DNA of 64,000 nt from Desulfitobacterium metallireducens DSM 15288. GTDB lineage: Bacteria > Bacillota > Desulfitobacteriia > Desulfitobacteriales > Desulfitobacteriaceae. Position 1 is the first letter of the stretch; the number at the start of each line of letters is the position of its first letter. The notes beneath the pieces were generated by a model. That model saw nothing but the letters and a program-made list of their open reading frames with translations. It was not told where the DNA came from and made no database searches. This document shows, in pieces, positions 43,656-52,131 of the stretch. The stretch covers positions 620,001 to 684,000 of the forward strand of contig NZ_CP007032.1 in the NCBI RefSeq assembly GCF_000231405.2, in the 5' to 3' direction. Both the position numbers and the translations under genes were made by a program.

Positions 43656-43749
43656 GGGGTACGAGCTTGGTTTCTATTCATAACCGCGGATGAATAGAAT
43701 TGCAGAGAAGAACCCGAACAAATATATTTTGTAAAGGGAGGATTCTTCA

Positions 43750-44757
43750 ATGAAAAAGAAATTGTCCAAGATTATGGCGGTCATGGTATCTCTGTTCTTA
43801 ATGTTGTCTTTGACAGCCTGTTCCTCAAGTACCACCCAGACAACGTCAAAGGCTCAAACCCTGAAAAAAGTGGGTATTTTACAGGTGGTTGAACATCCCT
43901 CGCTGAATGAAATCAGGGAAGCGATAGTTAAAGAGTTAGGTGATAAAGGATTTAAAGATGGTGAAAACATTACGATTGATTATCAGAATGCTCAGGGTGA
44001 TCAATCCAACCTAAAAACGATGGCGCAGAAGTTTGTTAATGGTAAGTACGATTTGATTATCGCGATAGCAACACCTTCAGCTCAAGCGGTGGTTAGTGAA
44101 ACAAAGGAGATCCCGATTGTATTCTCAGCCGTTCTTGATCCGATTGGCGCAGGGGTTATCCAGAATTTCGAAAAACCAGGCGGCAATGTAACCGGTACGT
44201 CTAATGCCGTATCTGCAGAAAAAGTTATGGAACTTGCCAGTCAAATTACTCCAGGCATCAAAAAAATCGGGACGGTTTATAATCCAGGCGAATCTAATGC
44301 AGCATGGGTTATCAATAGTCTGAAGGAATATACAGCGAAGAATAATATAAACCTTGTTGAAGCAACCGTTACCAATTCTTCTGAAGTTCAACAAGCGGCC
44401 AATTCACTCGTGGGAAAAGTGGATGCGATTTTTATCCCCAATGATAATACAGTAGCTACTGCTATGCCGGTTGTATCTCAAATAGCTATTAAAGCAAAAC
44501 TGCCGGTTTATGTTACAGCAGATTCCTTGGTCCGAGACGGAGGCTTAGCCACAAATGGCATAAACTATACAACATTGGGTCAAGAAACAGCTGACATGGC
44601 CGTTGAAGTTTTAAACGGTAAAAAGCCGGGTGATATTTCGGCAAAGACGATGAGTAAGATGAATGTCTACTTGAATAAAGATACCGCTAACGCGTTAGGG
44701 ATCACTTTCCCTGAAGAGTTATTAAAGCAAGCTGTTCAAGTTGTTGAAAAGAAATAA
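43750..44757 (+). CDS. trpX: TrpX-like ABC transporter substrate-binding lipoprotein
   Basis: 335 residues. Signal peptide with lipobox LTAC (Cys about residue 24), then an ABC sugar/amino-acid-type binding fold (KKVGILQVVEHPSLNEIREAI; AIATPSAQAVVSETKEIPIVFSAV; VYVTADSLVRDGG). This matches the ABC_sub_bind family whose T-box-controlled members are predicted tryptophan transporters. The Trp specifier upstream supports that. The permease and ATPase genes expected to follow are absent; a terminator and a convergent gene come next. Confidence 0.85.
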   Translation: MKKKLSKIMAVMVSLFLMLSLTACSSSTTQTTSKAQTLKKVGILQVVEHPSLNEIREAIVKELGDKGFKDGENITIDYQNAQGDQSNLKTMAQKFVNGKYDLIIAIATPSAQAVVSETKEIPIVFSAVLDPIGAGVIQNFEKPGGNVTGTSNAVSAEKVMELASQITPGIKKIGTVYNPGESNAAWVINSLKEYTAKNNINLVEATVTNSSEVQQAANSLVGKVDAIFIPNDNTVATAMPVVSQIAIKAKLPVYVTADSLVRDGGLATNGINYTTLGQETADMAVEVLNGKKPGDISAKTMSKMNVYLNKDTANALGITFPEELLKQAVQVVEKK

Positions 44758-44777
44758 TATAAACGGATACCATTATA

Positions 44778-44823
44778 AAAGATGGCTAAATGCGAGAATG
44801 AAAATCGCACAAGCCATCTTTCC
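44778..44823 (+). terminator. Terminator after trpX-like gene
   Basis: AAAGATGGCT / AGCCATCTTT outer stem with an inner TGCGA / TCGCA stem. Confidence 0.65.
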
Positions 44824-44888
44824 TTATGTACCCAGGTCTAATAAGGGGTACTTGATTTACTATAAAAAAGTTCTTTTTTATAAATGTA

Positions 44889-45095
44889 TTATTGAACGCC
44901 AATCATTACTGAGCTGGCTTTGACAATAGCAACTGCATCGTCTCCAACTTTTAGGCCCAAAGAATCTGCTGATGTTGAAGTTATACTTGCAACAACAGAC
45001 TGTCCGTTTATGTCTAAAACTACTTCAGTTGAAACAGGACCTTTTTTGATGTCTTTAATTTTACCTTTTAACTGATTTCTGGCTGATAATTGCAT
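44889..45095 (-). CDS. Molbindin-like TOBE-domain protein
   Basis: 68 residues, one TOBE/Mop domain: MQLSARNQLKGKIKDIKKG, VSTEVVLDINGQSVVASITSTSADSLGLKVGDDAVAIVKASSVMIG. These small proteins bind molybdate or tungstate in the cytoplasm. A stand-alone gene with AGGAGG nine bases before the ATG; no molybdate transporter genes nearby. Confidence 0.9.
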   Translation of the reverse strand: MQLSARNQLKGKIKDIKKGPVSTEVVLDINGQSVVASITSTSADSLGLKVGDDAVAIVKASSVMIGVQ

Positions 45096-45302
45096 TAATT
45101 AATGCCTCCTATTTAATTATTCTAAAATAGTATGTACACAGTGGAGACAAATTATACAATAGTTGCACATTTTTCTGATATTGTGAAGCAATAACCGTCT
45201 TCGCATTATCCTCGTCGGTTTTCAAGTAATAGTTTCTTGTTAGGGGAGGAGATTCTTCGCTTGGCTCAGAATGACACGTCGGCTTTTCCCCGAATGATCA
45301 CT

Positions 45303-46052
45303 TTATACGTTTTTTAAAAATTGATTTGTTCTCCCCATTTTATAGGCAAGTTTAATCATCTCTTGTTCTTCTTCGGTTATTTTTCGGGCATATATTTTTT
45401 CGAATTGCTGAAGAAGTTTATCGATGTCTATCACTCTTTTTCGTTGTTTTGGTCTAATTGCCCTATGGGATGGGTCATAGGGTTTTGGTTGAATCGAAGA
45501 ATTATATACTTTTTTAAATATTTCAGCTGTATAAAAAGCATCATGAAGTGCATTGTGAAATGCATATGTTATTGGGATATGGAGTAACTCAACAGCATGT
45601 TGAAGACGTAATAAGTTTTTTTGAGAAAGATTGAAATGTGTGGAAACATAGGGTTGTAGGTTGATAACCCTTTTCGGTAAAAACCTGTGGCTTAATTGAT
45701 GGTCATCGATATTTCTGAATAGTTCTGTTATATCAGACATGCCCCAAGTACAAAATATAGAATCGCTTTCGTTGATAAACGTTGTATACGCCTTATAAAT
45801 CTTAGGAAAGGGTTCTTCTGTTAGAAGCTGCTGTGTGGTAATACCGGTCAATTCTGTGACAAATGGATTAATTCTTGTATAGAAGGTTGGCTTTACGTAA
45901 CGGTTAAAAGTGCCTACGGTGTTAAATTCCAAATCTAATTTGATGGCACCCATTTGGATAATTTCGAAGGGATAGGGAGATCGTTTTCTATCAAAATTCT
46001 GTAAAGAAGAAACGTCTTGATTAAATTCTAAATCAAATATAATGAAAGGCAT
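45303..46052 (-). CDS. DnaQ-like 3'-5' exonuclease (KapD-like)
   Basis: 249 residues. DEDDh exonuclease motifs: D-L-E in MPFIIFDLEFNQD (motif I), a central IFCTWGMSDITELFRNI (motif II Asp), and HNALHDAFYTAEIF (motif III His and Asp). It resembles KapD-type exonucleases of spore formers. The C-terminal basic tail RPKQRKRVIDIDKLLQQFE may bind nucleic acid. AAGGAG lies seven bases before the ATG. Confidence 0.88.
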   Translation of the reverse strand: MPFIIFDLEFNQDVSSLQNFDRKRSPYPFEIIQMGAIKLDLEFNTVGTFNRYVKPTFYTRINPFVTELTGITTQQLLTEEPFPKIYKAYTTFINESDSIFCTWGMSDITELFRNIDDHQLSHRFLPKRVINLQPYVSTHFNLSQKNLLRLQHAVELLHIPITYAFHNALHDAFYTAEIFKKVYNSSIQPKPYDPSHRAIRPKQRKRVIDIDKLLQQFEKIYARKITEEEQEMIKLAYKMGRTNQFLKNV

Positions 46053-46787
46053 ATTAGAACTCCTTAAACTACCTGATTTCTATTATTTTTGGCCGGATAT
46101 AAGGATGCTATCCGCACCCGATTAAAAGGTCTTCCGGAACAACGGCTCTCTCGAACCGTAATATTCACCCCGCATCCTGAAGCTTGGACTCGGTGTTCAT
46201 ATTGCCAAGTCAGCGGAAGGCATGGAGTGTCAATAGATGAGTTGGTTGAATTCGGTAAGACCCTTACTATTTGTAGAGACTTTTTTATATAAGACTGATT
46301 TCCCCTTATTTTGCAAGTGCGATGTGAGATGATTAAGTTATCTTGAGATATATTAGAAAGGGGTAGACAATGATAAAAATGGAGTGCTTAGTAAATGAGT
46401 GTAAAACGGAGCTACAAAGAGTTCAGCTATTTCGCTTGAAACATAATTTTTTTGTGGTCGGATAGACACCTTAATCACGCGTCAGTAGGCTAAATGCCTG
46501 AAAATGGTGTTTATGCTTCGGGGTGATTTATCATAGTGCCTTTATAGGGCTCAGAAATTATTCCAACAAGGCGAATGTCATATAAATGTAAAATAGACGA
46601 AATAGGTGCGCAAATCCCTCTGAATTTTGAGAATTTGCGAAAAGAATTTACGGAAATTCGGTAGTTGAACAAAACCGCTAACGCGGTGGCTCTTAAGAAG
46701 GGGCCTTTTTTAGTTTTTAGAACTTATTGGGATACATTCATCTCTTACAGGTAAAAATATCCAAAAACCTGTAGAGGAGAATTAATT
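46053..46787. other. Gene-poor stretch before the IS91-type element
   Basis: No convincing full gene. A + strand frame at 46089-46292 contains CSYCQVSGRHGVSIDELVEF, protein-like but without a ribosome binding site, possibly a relic. A 31-codon frame (46370-46465) with AAAGGGG upstream ends just where the sequence changes character and may be the front of a gene cut by the element. A short hairpin ACCGC/GCGGT and a GGCC-T6 tract near 46676-46716 lie before the recombinase gene. Confidence 0.4.
46370..46465 (+). CDS. 31-residue peptide or truncated gene start
   Basis: ATG 46370 follows AAAGGGG at a good distance. The peptide begins MIKMECLVNECKTELQRVQL. No family recognised. Because the IS91-type element seems to begin in this region, this could be the interrupted 5' end of a former gene. 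Confidence 0.3.
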   Translation: MIKMECLVNECKTELQRVQLFRLKHNFFVVG

Positions 46788-47624
46788 ATGAGTGAATTAA
46801 GACGTAAGATGAAGGCAGATATGGAACTCAAGGGATATAGTCCAAGGACTCTTAGTTCCTACATTAAGAGGGTCGCAGGATTTGCCAATTACTTTGGGAA
46901 ATCTCCGAATGACTTGGGCGAAGATGAGATAAAAGAATATCTTCATCATCTGATAACTCTCCCAAGAAGTGATTCCTATATCAACGGTGCTTATAGTGCC
47001 TTGAAGTTTTTGTATCAGGTAACATTGCAGAGAGAATGGAGCAGTCTTAGGATTCCAAGAACAAAGATGCGTAAGAGACTTCCGGAGGTACTCGCTACTT
47101 CTGAAATAAAAGAACTTTTAAAAGCCACATCGAACCTAAAGCATCGTACACTGTTAATGACAATTTATGCGGCTGGACTAAGAGTAAGTGAAGCTGCAAA
47201 TCTCAAAGTGAATGATATAGATAGTAGACGTATGGTTATTAGAGTAAGACAAGGGAAAGGTAATAAAGATCGCTATACCCTCTTGTCTGAAGTAAATCTA
47301 TCCTTACTTCGGACCTATTGGAAAGCATATCAACCCCAAATATGGCTATTTCCTGGAGTTACATCAGATAAACCCATTACAACACGAACGATTCAAAAAG
47401 TATTTCAAACGAGCAAAGAAAAAGCCAAGATCACGAAGAATGTTTCCGTACATTCCTTAAGGCATAGTTTTGCCACCCATCTATTAGAGTCTGGGACAGA
47501 CATCTACCATATCCAAAGACTGATGGGACATAGTTCAACAAAAACAACCTCCATATATATTCACCTTAAACAAGAGAATATGCTCAAGATAAAAAGTCCA
47601 ATTGATATTTGGAATTTCCAATGA
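46788..47624 (+). CDS. Tyrosine recombinase (IS91-associated integrase)
   Basis: 278 residues. An N-terminal SAM-like core-binding domain (ELKGYSPRTLSSYIKRVAGFANYF) is followed by a catalytic domain with Arg in YAAGLRVSEAANLKVNDID, Lys in VRQGKGNKDRYTLL, HSLRHSFATHLLESG (H-x-x-R), His in MGHSSTKTT and the nucleophile Tyr in SIYIHL. At 278 residues it is shorter than IntI integrases, and I see no IntI-specific insert. It overlaps the transposase gene by 16 bases. It is the only tyrosine recombinase in the window and lies 1.4 kb before the cassette array, so a role in cassette movement is possible but unproven. Confidence 0.88.
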   Translation: MSELRRKMKADMELKGYSPRTLSSYIKRVAGFANYFGKSPNDLGEDEIKEYLHHLITLPRSDSYINGAYSALKFLYQVTLQREWSSLRIPRTKMRKRLPEVLATSEIKELLKATSNLKHRTLLMTIYAAGLRVSEAANLKVNDIDSRRMVIRVRQGKGNKDRYTLLSEVNLSLLRTYWKAYQPQIWLFPGVTSDKPITTRTIQKVFQTSKEKAKITKNVSVHSLRHSFATHLLESGTDIYHIQRLMGHSSTKTTSIYIHLKQENMLKIKSPIDIWNFQ

Positions 47625-48796
47625 CCGAAGTGGCCGATATATTTAGAGAGTTCGGACCCAAGTATCGAAAAGCCCATAAACTGACCCAGCATACACATAA
47701 GGTTATGAATGCAATTGAACGTTGTCGAACATCCGCTATGGGTGGTCATGTTGAAGAGTGCGATACGTGTGGACACATTAAAATCTCATATAATTCATGC
47801 CGTAATAGACATTGCCCAAAATGTCAGGGGTTAGCACGTGAAAAATGGCTATTAGCCAGAGAAAGAGACTTGCTCCCCGTTGGCTACTTTCATATCGTCT
47901 TTACCGTTCCTAACGATTTAAATGCTTTTGCCTTAAGAAACCAGAAGGAGATTTATACGCTTCTTTTTAAAGCATCATCAGAAACACTCATGGAATTAGG
48001 AAAGGACTCCAAATATTTAGGGGCAGAAATCGGTCATATTTCAATACTACACACCTGGGGTCAAAACCTGATGGATCACCCTCATGTGCATTGTATTGTA
48101 CCGGCAGGCGGGCTGTCCTTAGACGGAGAAAGATGGATTCATTCACGAAAGAATTTCTTCATTCCGATTAAAGTAATTTCGCGGGTTTACCGTGGAAAAT
48201 TCATGGCGTATTTTAAAGAAGCTTGCCAAAAAGGGAAGATTAAATTTGAGGGTGAACTTCAAAGATTTGTGAATACAGAAGAACTTAAAGTTCTAGTAAA
48301 CGCGCTATACCAGAAGGAATGGATTGTTTATTGTAAAGAACCGTTTAGTAACCCAATGAAGGTCATGGAATATCTAGGGCGCTATACTCATCGCGTCGCT
48401 ATATCCAATGAGAGAATCATAGGAATTAAGAAGGGTCGAGTAAGCTTTAAGTGGAAGGACTATGCAGATCAGAATAAACATAAAACGATGGAGTTAGAGG
48501 GTGAGGAATTTATACGTCGATTTTTATTGCACGTATTACCGCTTAAATTTGTTAAGATCAGGCATTATGGAATTCTCAGTAATCGAAGTAGAAATATAAA
48601 ACTAACAAGATGTCAGGATATATTTGAAATTAAAAAAGAGAAGCGAGCAGAGACAAAGCATACCTGGGAAGAGTTACTTCTGCAGATTAAGGGTATAGAT
48701 GTTCGAAGTTGCCCAATCTGTCATAAGGGTAAAATGATTAAAAAGGAACTTATATTGCCTAAGGCCTATTCTCCACCAACAAAGTCTATTGCTTAA
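47609..48796 (+). CDS. IS91-family transposase (Y2, HUH)
   Basis: 395 residues. N-terminal zinc-binding region HVEECDTCGHIKISYNSCRNRHCPKCQG, the HUH motif in HPHVHCIVPAGGLS, and two catalytic tyrosines in YLGRYTHRVAIS (spaced by three residues, the Y2 form of IS91 rather than single-Tyr ISCR). IS91 elements move by rolling circle and can mobilise adjacent DNA. A second cysteine pair CPIC lies near the C-terminus. The frame is intact, so it could be active. Confidence 0.92.
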   Translation: MEFPMTEVADIFREFGPKYRKAHKLTQHTHKVMNAIERCRTSAMGGHVEECDTCGHIKISYNSCRNRHCPKCQGLAREKWLLARERDLLPVGYFHIVFTVPNDLNAFALRNQKEIYTLLFKASSETLMELGKDSKYLGAEIGHISILHTWGQNLMDHPHVHCIVPAGGLSLDGERWIHSRKNFFIPIKVISRVYRGKFMAYFKEACQKGKIKFEGELQRFVNTEELKVLVNALYQKEWIVYCKEPFSNPMKVMEYLGRYTHRVAISNERIIGIKKGRVSFKWKDYADQNKHKTMELEGEEFIRRFLLHVLPLKFVKIRHYGILSNRSRNIKLTRCQDIFEIKKEKRAETKHTWEELLLQIKGIDVRSCPICHKGKMIKKELILPKAYSPPTKSIA

Positions 48797-49004
48797 ACTT
48801 GACACAACTAACCTAAAATAAGTCTGCTCTTTTTAGAAAATAGGGTGAATTGAAGGTAATTAGCTAGACAGTAGCGAAATATTCTACAGGATATTCCAGG
48901 TTGGGTAGATTTAAACAGTTTTATAACAGTCAAGAGCAAGTCTCATCTTTTTTTAAACGAGGGGTCTCCAAGATTGAAATCCCATAGAGCGCTGTGGCGG
49001 CATC

Positions 49005-49136
49005 GTTCAACAAGATTGTATCTGAAATTGAGAATGGGGCTAAATTATTGATCTATGCTAAAACTTGCTCAATTTCAGATACAATCCTATGACGTTCTAC
49101 GACATATCGTGCAAGGCCGCGCCGTCCATGGCGCGG
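49005..49136 (+). repeat. attC-like cassette site D (start of large array)
   Basis: R'' GTTCAAC (49005-49011), a 17-bp perfect inner stem (49015-49031 with 49069-49085) with a long loop, R' GTTCTAC (49094-49100), and a right hairpin CCGCGCC/GGCGCGG with loop GTCCAT (49117-49136). No left GTCCAT hairpin remains; the upstream cassette appears to have been removed by the IS91-type element. Confidence 0.7.
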
Positions 49137-49287
49137 GTGAAAATTATGGGGTACTGCTTCGCAGTTGTAGTATTAAGCTCAAAAACTGAACATTAAGTTA
49201 TAATGGACACTGACTTATTTTAAAGGTAGATAAATTTCAAAACTTAATAACAAAATGCTGTATAGCAATGAAAGGAGTATGAATTCC

Positions 49288-50208
49288 TTGAATGAATCCA
49301 GACAATCCCCTTCTTTGACGAAGAATCTTCAACATTTTATGCGTCAGTATCCCCTATTCTCTTTCTTTTTTATGGCATACGCTTTTTCATGGATTATACT
49401 TATTCCATATATCTTATCTCAGTGGAATATTTTACCTAATAAAAATATTTTTATGGTTTTCTTTGCTCTCAATGCATTCGTTGGGCCATACCTTTCAGCC
49501 TATATTATGGGTCGCATAACTGAGGGAAGAGACAGTTGGCTTAATATGAAAAAACGTTTTCGCAGGTTTAAAGTTAGTTGGCCTTGGTATGCTTTCATCT
49601 TATTTGGAATTCCTCTGGTGATGATGCTCGGGATTAGTATCCTTCCCGGAGCCCTGGCCAGTTTTCAGGGGTTTCCGCCTGGATTTCCTGCTAAATATAT
49701 CATTTACTTTGTGATTGTTTTCTTTGGTGGCGGGCCGCTGGGTGAAGAAATTGGTTGGCGAGGATTTGCTCTGCCACGAATGCAAGCTCGATATGGCGCT
49801 CTGCGGGCGACGCTTCTCCTCGGAGTTCTGTGGACTTTTTGGCATCTGCCTCATTTTCTTACAACGGCCCAAAGGGGTGGCCCGGGTTCCAGTCTGTCCC
49901 TTCTTTATGTTAATTTGCCTATTTTCCTGCTACTGGTCATGTCCATCGCTGTAATTATGACCTGGGTTTTCAACCATACAAAGGGGAGTCTATTCATTGC
50001 TATGTTATTGCATACCAGTATAAATACGTTTAGCCTGATTCTGGCACTTTTTTCTGCTCCGATTGTAACAAGAACTGATTTACCGGTAGCGATCGGATTG
50101 GGTATTCTGGCAATCGCAATTCTCATTTTTACGGGAGGTAAACTTGGCTACCAGACAGATAAGGAACAGATTCAACCCACTATTGGAAATAATAAATTTA
50201 CTTCTTAA
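49288..50208 (+). CDS. CPBP intramembrane protease (CAAX/Abi family), cassette gene
   Basis: About 306 residues with seven to eight membrane segments. The catalytic motifs of CPBP metalloproteases are visible: EEIGWRGFALPRMQ (EExxxR), FWHLPHFL (FxxxH) and a later HTSINTF. AAAGGAG upstream is spaced ten bases from TTG 49288; ATGs at 49255 and 49279 are in frame but poorly placed, so the start is uncertain. Roles in the family include prenyl-protein processing, bacteriocin self-immunity and anti-phage defence. A single-gene cassette. Confidence 0.82.
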   Translation: MNESRQSPSLTKNLQHFMRQYPLFSFFFMAYAFSWIILIPYILSQWNILPNKNIFMVFFALNAFVGPYLSAYIMGRITEGRDSWLNMKKRFRRFKVSWPWYAFILFGIPLVMMLGISILPGALASFQGFPPGFPAKYIIYFVIVFFGGGPLGEEIGWRGFALPRMQARYGALRATLLLGVLWTFWHLPHFLTTAQRGGPGSSLSLLYVNLPIFLLLVMSIAVIMTWVFNHTKGSLFIAMLLHTSINTFSLILALFSAPIVTRTDLPVAIGLGILAIAILIFTGGKLGYQTDKEQIQPTIGNNKFTS

Positions 50209-50325
50209 ATCTCATATCCAACTATTTGGTTTAAATCTAACTTATCAATTGTTTGAGAGAATGCGCTGCTTCATTGAACATACTTTTCTTATTTTGTAGA
50301 AGTTTTTACAGATTATGTTTAAGGA

Positions 50326-50376
50326 AGCGCCGTCCATGGCGCTGTCTGAGTCACGGGGCACGATACGTCGTAGAAA
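50326..50376 (+). repeat. attC-like site E, left half, split by IS110
   Basis: A left hairpin AGCGCC/GGCGCT with loop GTCCAT (50326-50343), then GCACGATACGTCGTAGAA ending at an R''-like GTAGAA (50370-50375), where the IS110 copy begins. The other half is site F at 51978. The sequence pairs with the start of the same cassette after site D (17 of 18). Confidence 0.75.
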
Positions 50377-50510
50377 CCAGCTAATTGCTGTCAAGGAAAA
50401 GTTTCTTTAGACTAACGTTGAGAAAAATAGGGTATAGCAAAGCTGGCCTACATAATGTAAGCTCAAAAAAACATGTAAATAAAAGGGATTTCTAAGTCTG
50501 CAGAGAATTG

Positions 50511-51725
50511 TTATTTAGAACCAGAAAAAGGCCGTTGTGAGGATAGAATCCCATAGATCATCCTTAGCATTTTGTTAGCCGTGGCTATTATGGCGACCTT
50601 AGCCGGTTTACCTTCGTTTAATTTACGAACATAAAAGTCTCTGAGAATTGGGTTTAAGGGGCCGCCTGTTCTATTGCTGATCCCAGCCACAGTGGCCTGG
50701 TAGAGCGCTTTTCTAAGATAGGGTGACCCTCTCTTGGATATCTTGTTATGACTCGATTTAAACTTTCCCGATTGAAAGACAGAAGGGTCAATGCCTGCAA
50801 AAGCGACCAGCTGTTTTGAGCTCGGGAATCTCTTAATATCACCAATTTCAGCGAGAATGGTGGTGGCTGTAGCCTCTCCTACGCCAGGAATTGAACGGAG
50901 AAGAGGATAATCCGGGGAAAAGTTTGCCCAATAGACCATTTGAGCCCGTATATCGGTCAGAACGTTTTGTTGGGATACGAGGAGGTTAATATACATCCTT
51001 AAAACCCGTATGTTAGACTGTTGGGCGCGGTTAGAAGGCAAACTTTCCTGGGCAGCTAATATAAGTTCATCCGTTTTAAGCTCGTACCAGCTTTTAGACT
51101 TCTTCGCAGGTTTAAGACATTCGATAATCTGGTCTCGGCTAGCCGATAAAATAGCTGTTGGTGAAGGAAAAGAAGAAAGAATGCTTAAAGCAGTAGGGCT
51201 ACATAAGTGAGCAAACACCGATTCAAACTTCGGAAACAGAAGGTCTAAAACAGATTGGAACCGAAGCTGAGTTTCAGTATATAACGTATTGAAACCATCA
51301 TATTGGCGGCAAAGGTTCTGTAACTCTAGGATATGCTCTTCAAGAGGTTTGGCCTCGGTAAACTGATTTAAATAGTAAACCTGGGCAATCCGATTCGTAT
51401 CAATAGGGTCAGTCTTAACCTTGCGAACGGATTTCTTTTTCTCAGCGTGAGTTTGGAGAGGATTTAGAACAACAACCTTATAACCCGCATCTTGAAAGTA
51501 AGCCGAAATCGGCTTGGAGTAGTTACCCGTGGCTTCCATAACCACGTGAGGACGTTTACCGGTTTCACATTCTAGTTTAATTAGCCTCTCAGTTAATCGA
51601 GACATATCACGAGGTGAATGGGAGAAAGAAAAGGGTTTGGTCAGTGATTCCTGATAACGTTTAAATAAAGTAGCCACACTCTTAGACTTAGAAACATCAA
51701 TGCTTAGAACAGGAACATCAATCAT
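50511..51725 (-). CDS. IS110-family transposase (attC-targeting copy 1)
   Basis: 404 residues. DEDD domain: LSIDVSKSKS (Asp), VVMEATGNYS (Glu), KTDPIDTNRIAQ (two Asp). Transposase_20 domain: LRSIPGVGEATATTILAEIGD and FAGIDPSVFQSGKFKSSHNKISKRG with the catalytic-type Ser. GGGAGG is near the ATG. It is identical at protein level to the second copy at 57075-58289, so recent transposition or recombination is likely. Confidence 0.92.
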   Translation of the reverse strand: MIDVPVLSIDVSKSKSVATLFKRYQESLTKPFSFSHSPRDMSRLTERLIKLECETGKRPHVVMEATGNYSKPISAYFQDAGYKVVVLNPLQTHAEKKKSVRKVKTDPIDTNRIAQVYYLNQFTEAKPLEEHILELQNLCRQYDGFNTLYTETQLRFQSVLDLLFPKFESVFAHLCSPTALSILSSFPSPTAILSASRDQIIECLKPAKKSKSWYELKTDELILAAQESLPSNRAQQSNIRVLRMYINLLVSQQNVLTDIRAQMVYWANFSPDYPLLRSIPGVGEATATTILAEIGDIKRFPSSKQLVAFAGIDPSVFQSGKFKSSHNKISKRGSPYLRKALYQATVAGISNRTGGPLNPILRDFYVRKLNEGKPAKVAIIATANKMLRMIYGILSSQRPFSGSK

Positions 51726-51727
51726 GG

Positions 51728-51970
51728 AAAACCTCCCTTTTTACCGGGTTCCGTCTTTAAACAACCACCCTTAGGTTCGCATTGTGATACGGGCTCAAGG
51801 CCCAACCAGCTCAATCAAGGTATTGGAGTTAAAGAAGGCTTGAACAGTTTATACGACGGGATCAAGGTCCCAACAGCGCGTACGTTCTTTACCCAGTTTT
51901 CTTCAGTATAAAGGAACACAAAAGAAAAAAGTCCATACCCAGATTGAACTGGTTATGAACCTATAATACG
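51728..51970 (-). ncRNA. Candidate bridge-RNA region of the IS110 element (copy 1)
   Basis: About 240 non-coding bases upstream of the transposase gene with several internal complementarities (for example CGGGCTCAAGGCCCAA and GGGATCAAGGTCCC near 51788-51872). IS110 elements with a long end before the transposase encode a structured bridge RNA there that pairs with target and donor. Assignment here is by position and structure only. The same sequence is at 58292-58534 in copy 2. Confidence 0.4.
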
Positions 51971-51977
51971 AACAGCA

Positions 51978-52080
51978 GGTTCCCGCCACTTAGAACAAGA
52001 TGGATGTGGTTAGGACGCAGCGGGAACCTGCGGAACGTTATCGGACATTTCCTGCAGGACCGCCCGCCGTCCATGGCGGG
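51978..52080 (+). repeat. attC-like site F, right half, split by IS110
   Basis: Inner arms GGTTCCCGC and GCGGGAACC with the CACTTAGA...GATGGATG core, R' GTTATCG (52037-52043), and a right hairpin CCCGCC/GGCGGG with loop GTCCAT (52063-52080). The R'' side is site E, 1.6 kb away across the IS110 copy. Confidence 0.75.
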
Positions 52081-52131
52081 GTTAAGTAGGAGAAGAAGTA
52101 TAAATCGAGTTACTATTTGGAGGAATTTTGA

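Larger units (their letters stand above)
46660..48990 (+). mobile_element. IS91-family element with accessory tyrosine recombinase
   Basis: Contains a tyrosine recombinase gene and an overlapping Y2 transposase gene, an arrangement known in part of the IS91 family. The ends are approximate: IS91 elements have no inverted repeats or target duplications, and I could not define the two termini. The right side lies directly before the first attC-like site of the large array (R'' at 49005), whose upstream cassette is missing. Confidence 0.55.
50374..51977 (-). mobile_element. IS110-family element inserted in an attC-like site (copy 1)
   Basis: About 1604 bp, apparently identical to the copy at 56938-58541. 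Both copies sit at the same place in an attC-like site, between the R'' box and the inner arm GTTCCCGCC. The left end begins ACCAGCTAATTG, which resembles the R''-inner arm junction of site I. The transposase gene is on the minus strand, with about 250 non-coding bases upstream and about 130 downstream. Known IS1111-attC elements also target attC sites. Confidence 0.85.

Noticed and set aside
46089-46292. 67-codon frame with CSYCQ motif
   Set aside because: No ribosome binding site, no recognised family; possibly a relic, mentioned only in the gene-poor stretch.
46788-47624. Integron integrase IntI for the cassette array
   Set aside because: The protein is 278 residues, overlaps an IS91-type transposase gene and has no visible IntI-specific insert, so it is called an IS91-associated recombinase. 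Involvement with the cassettes is kept only as a hypothesis.
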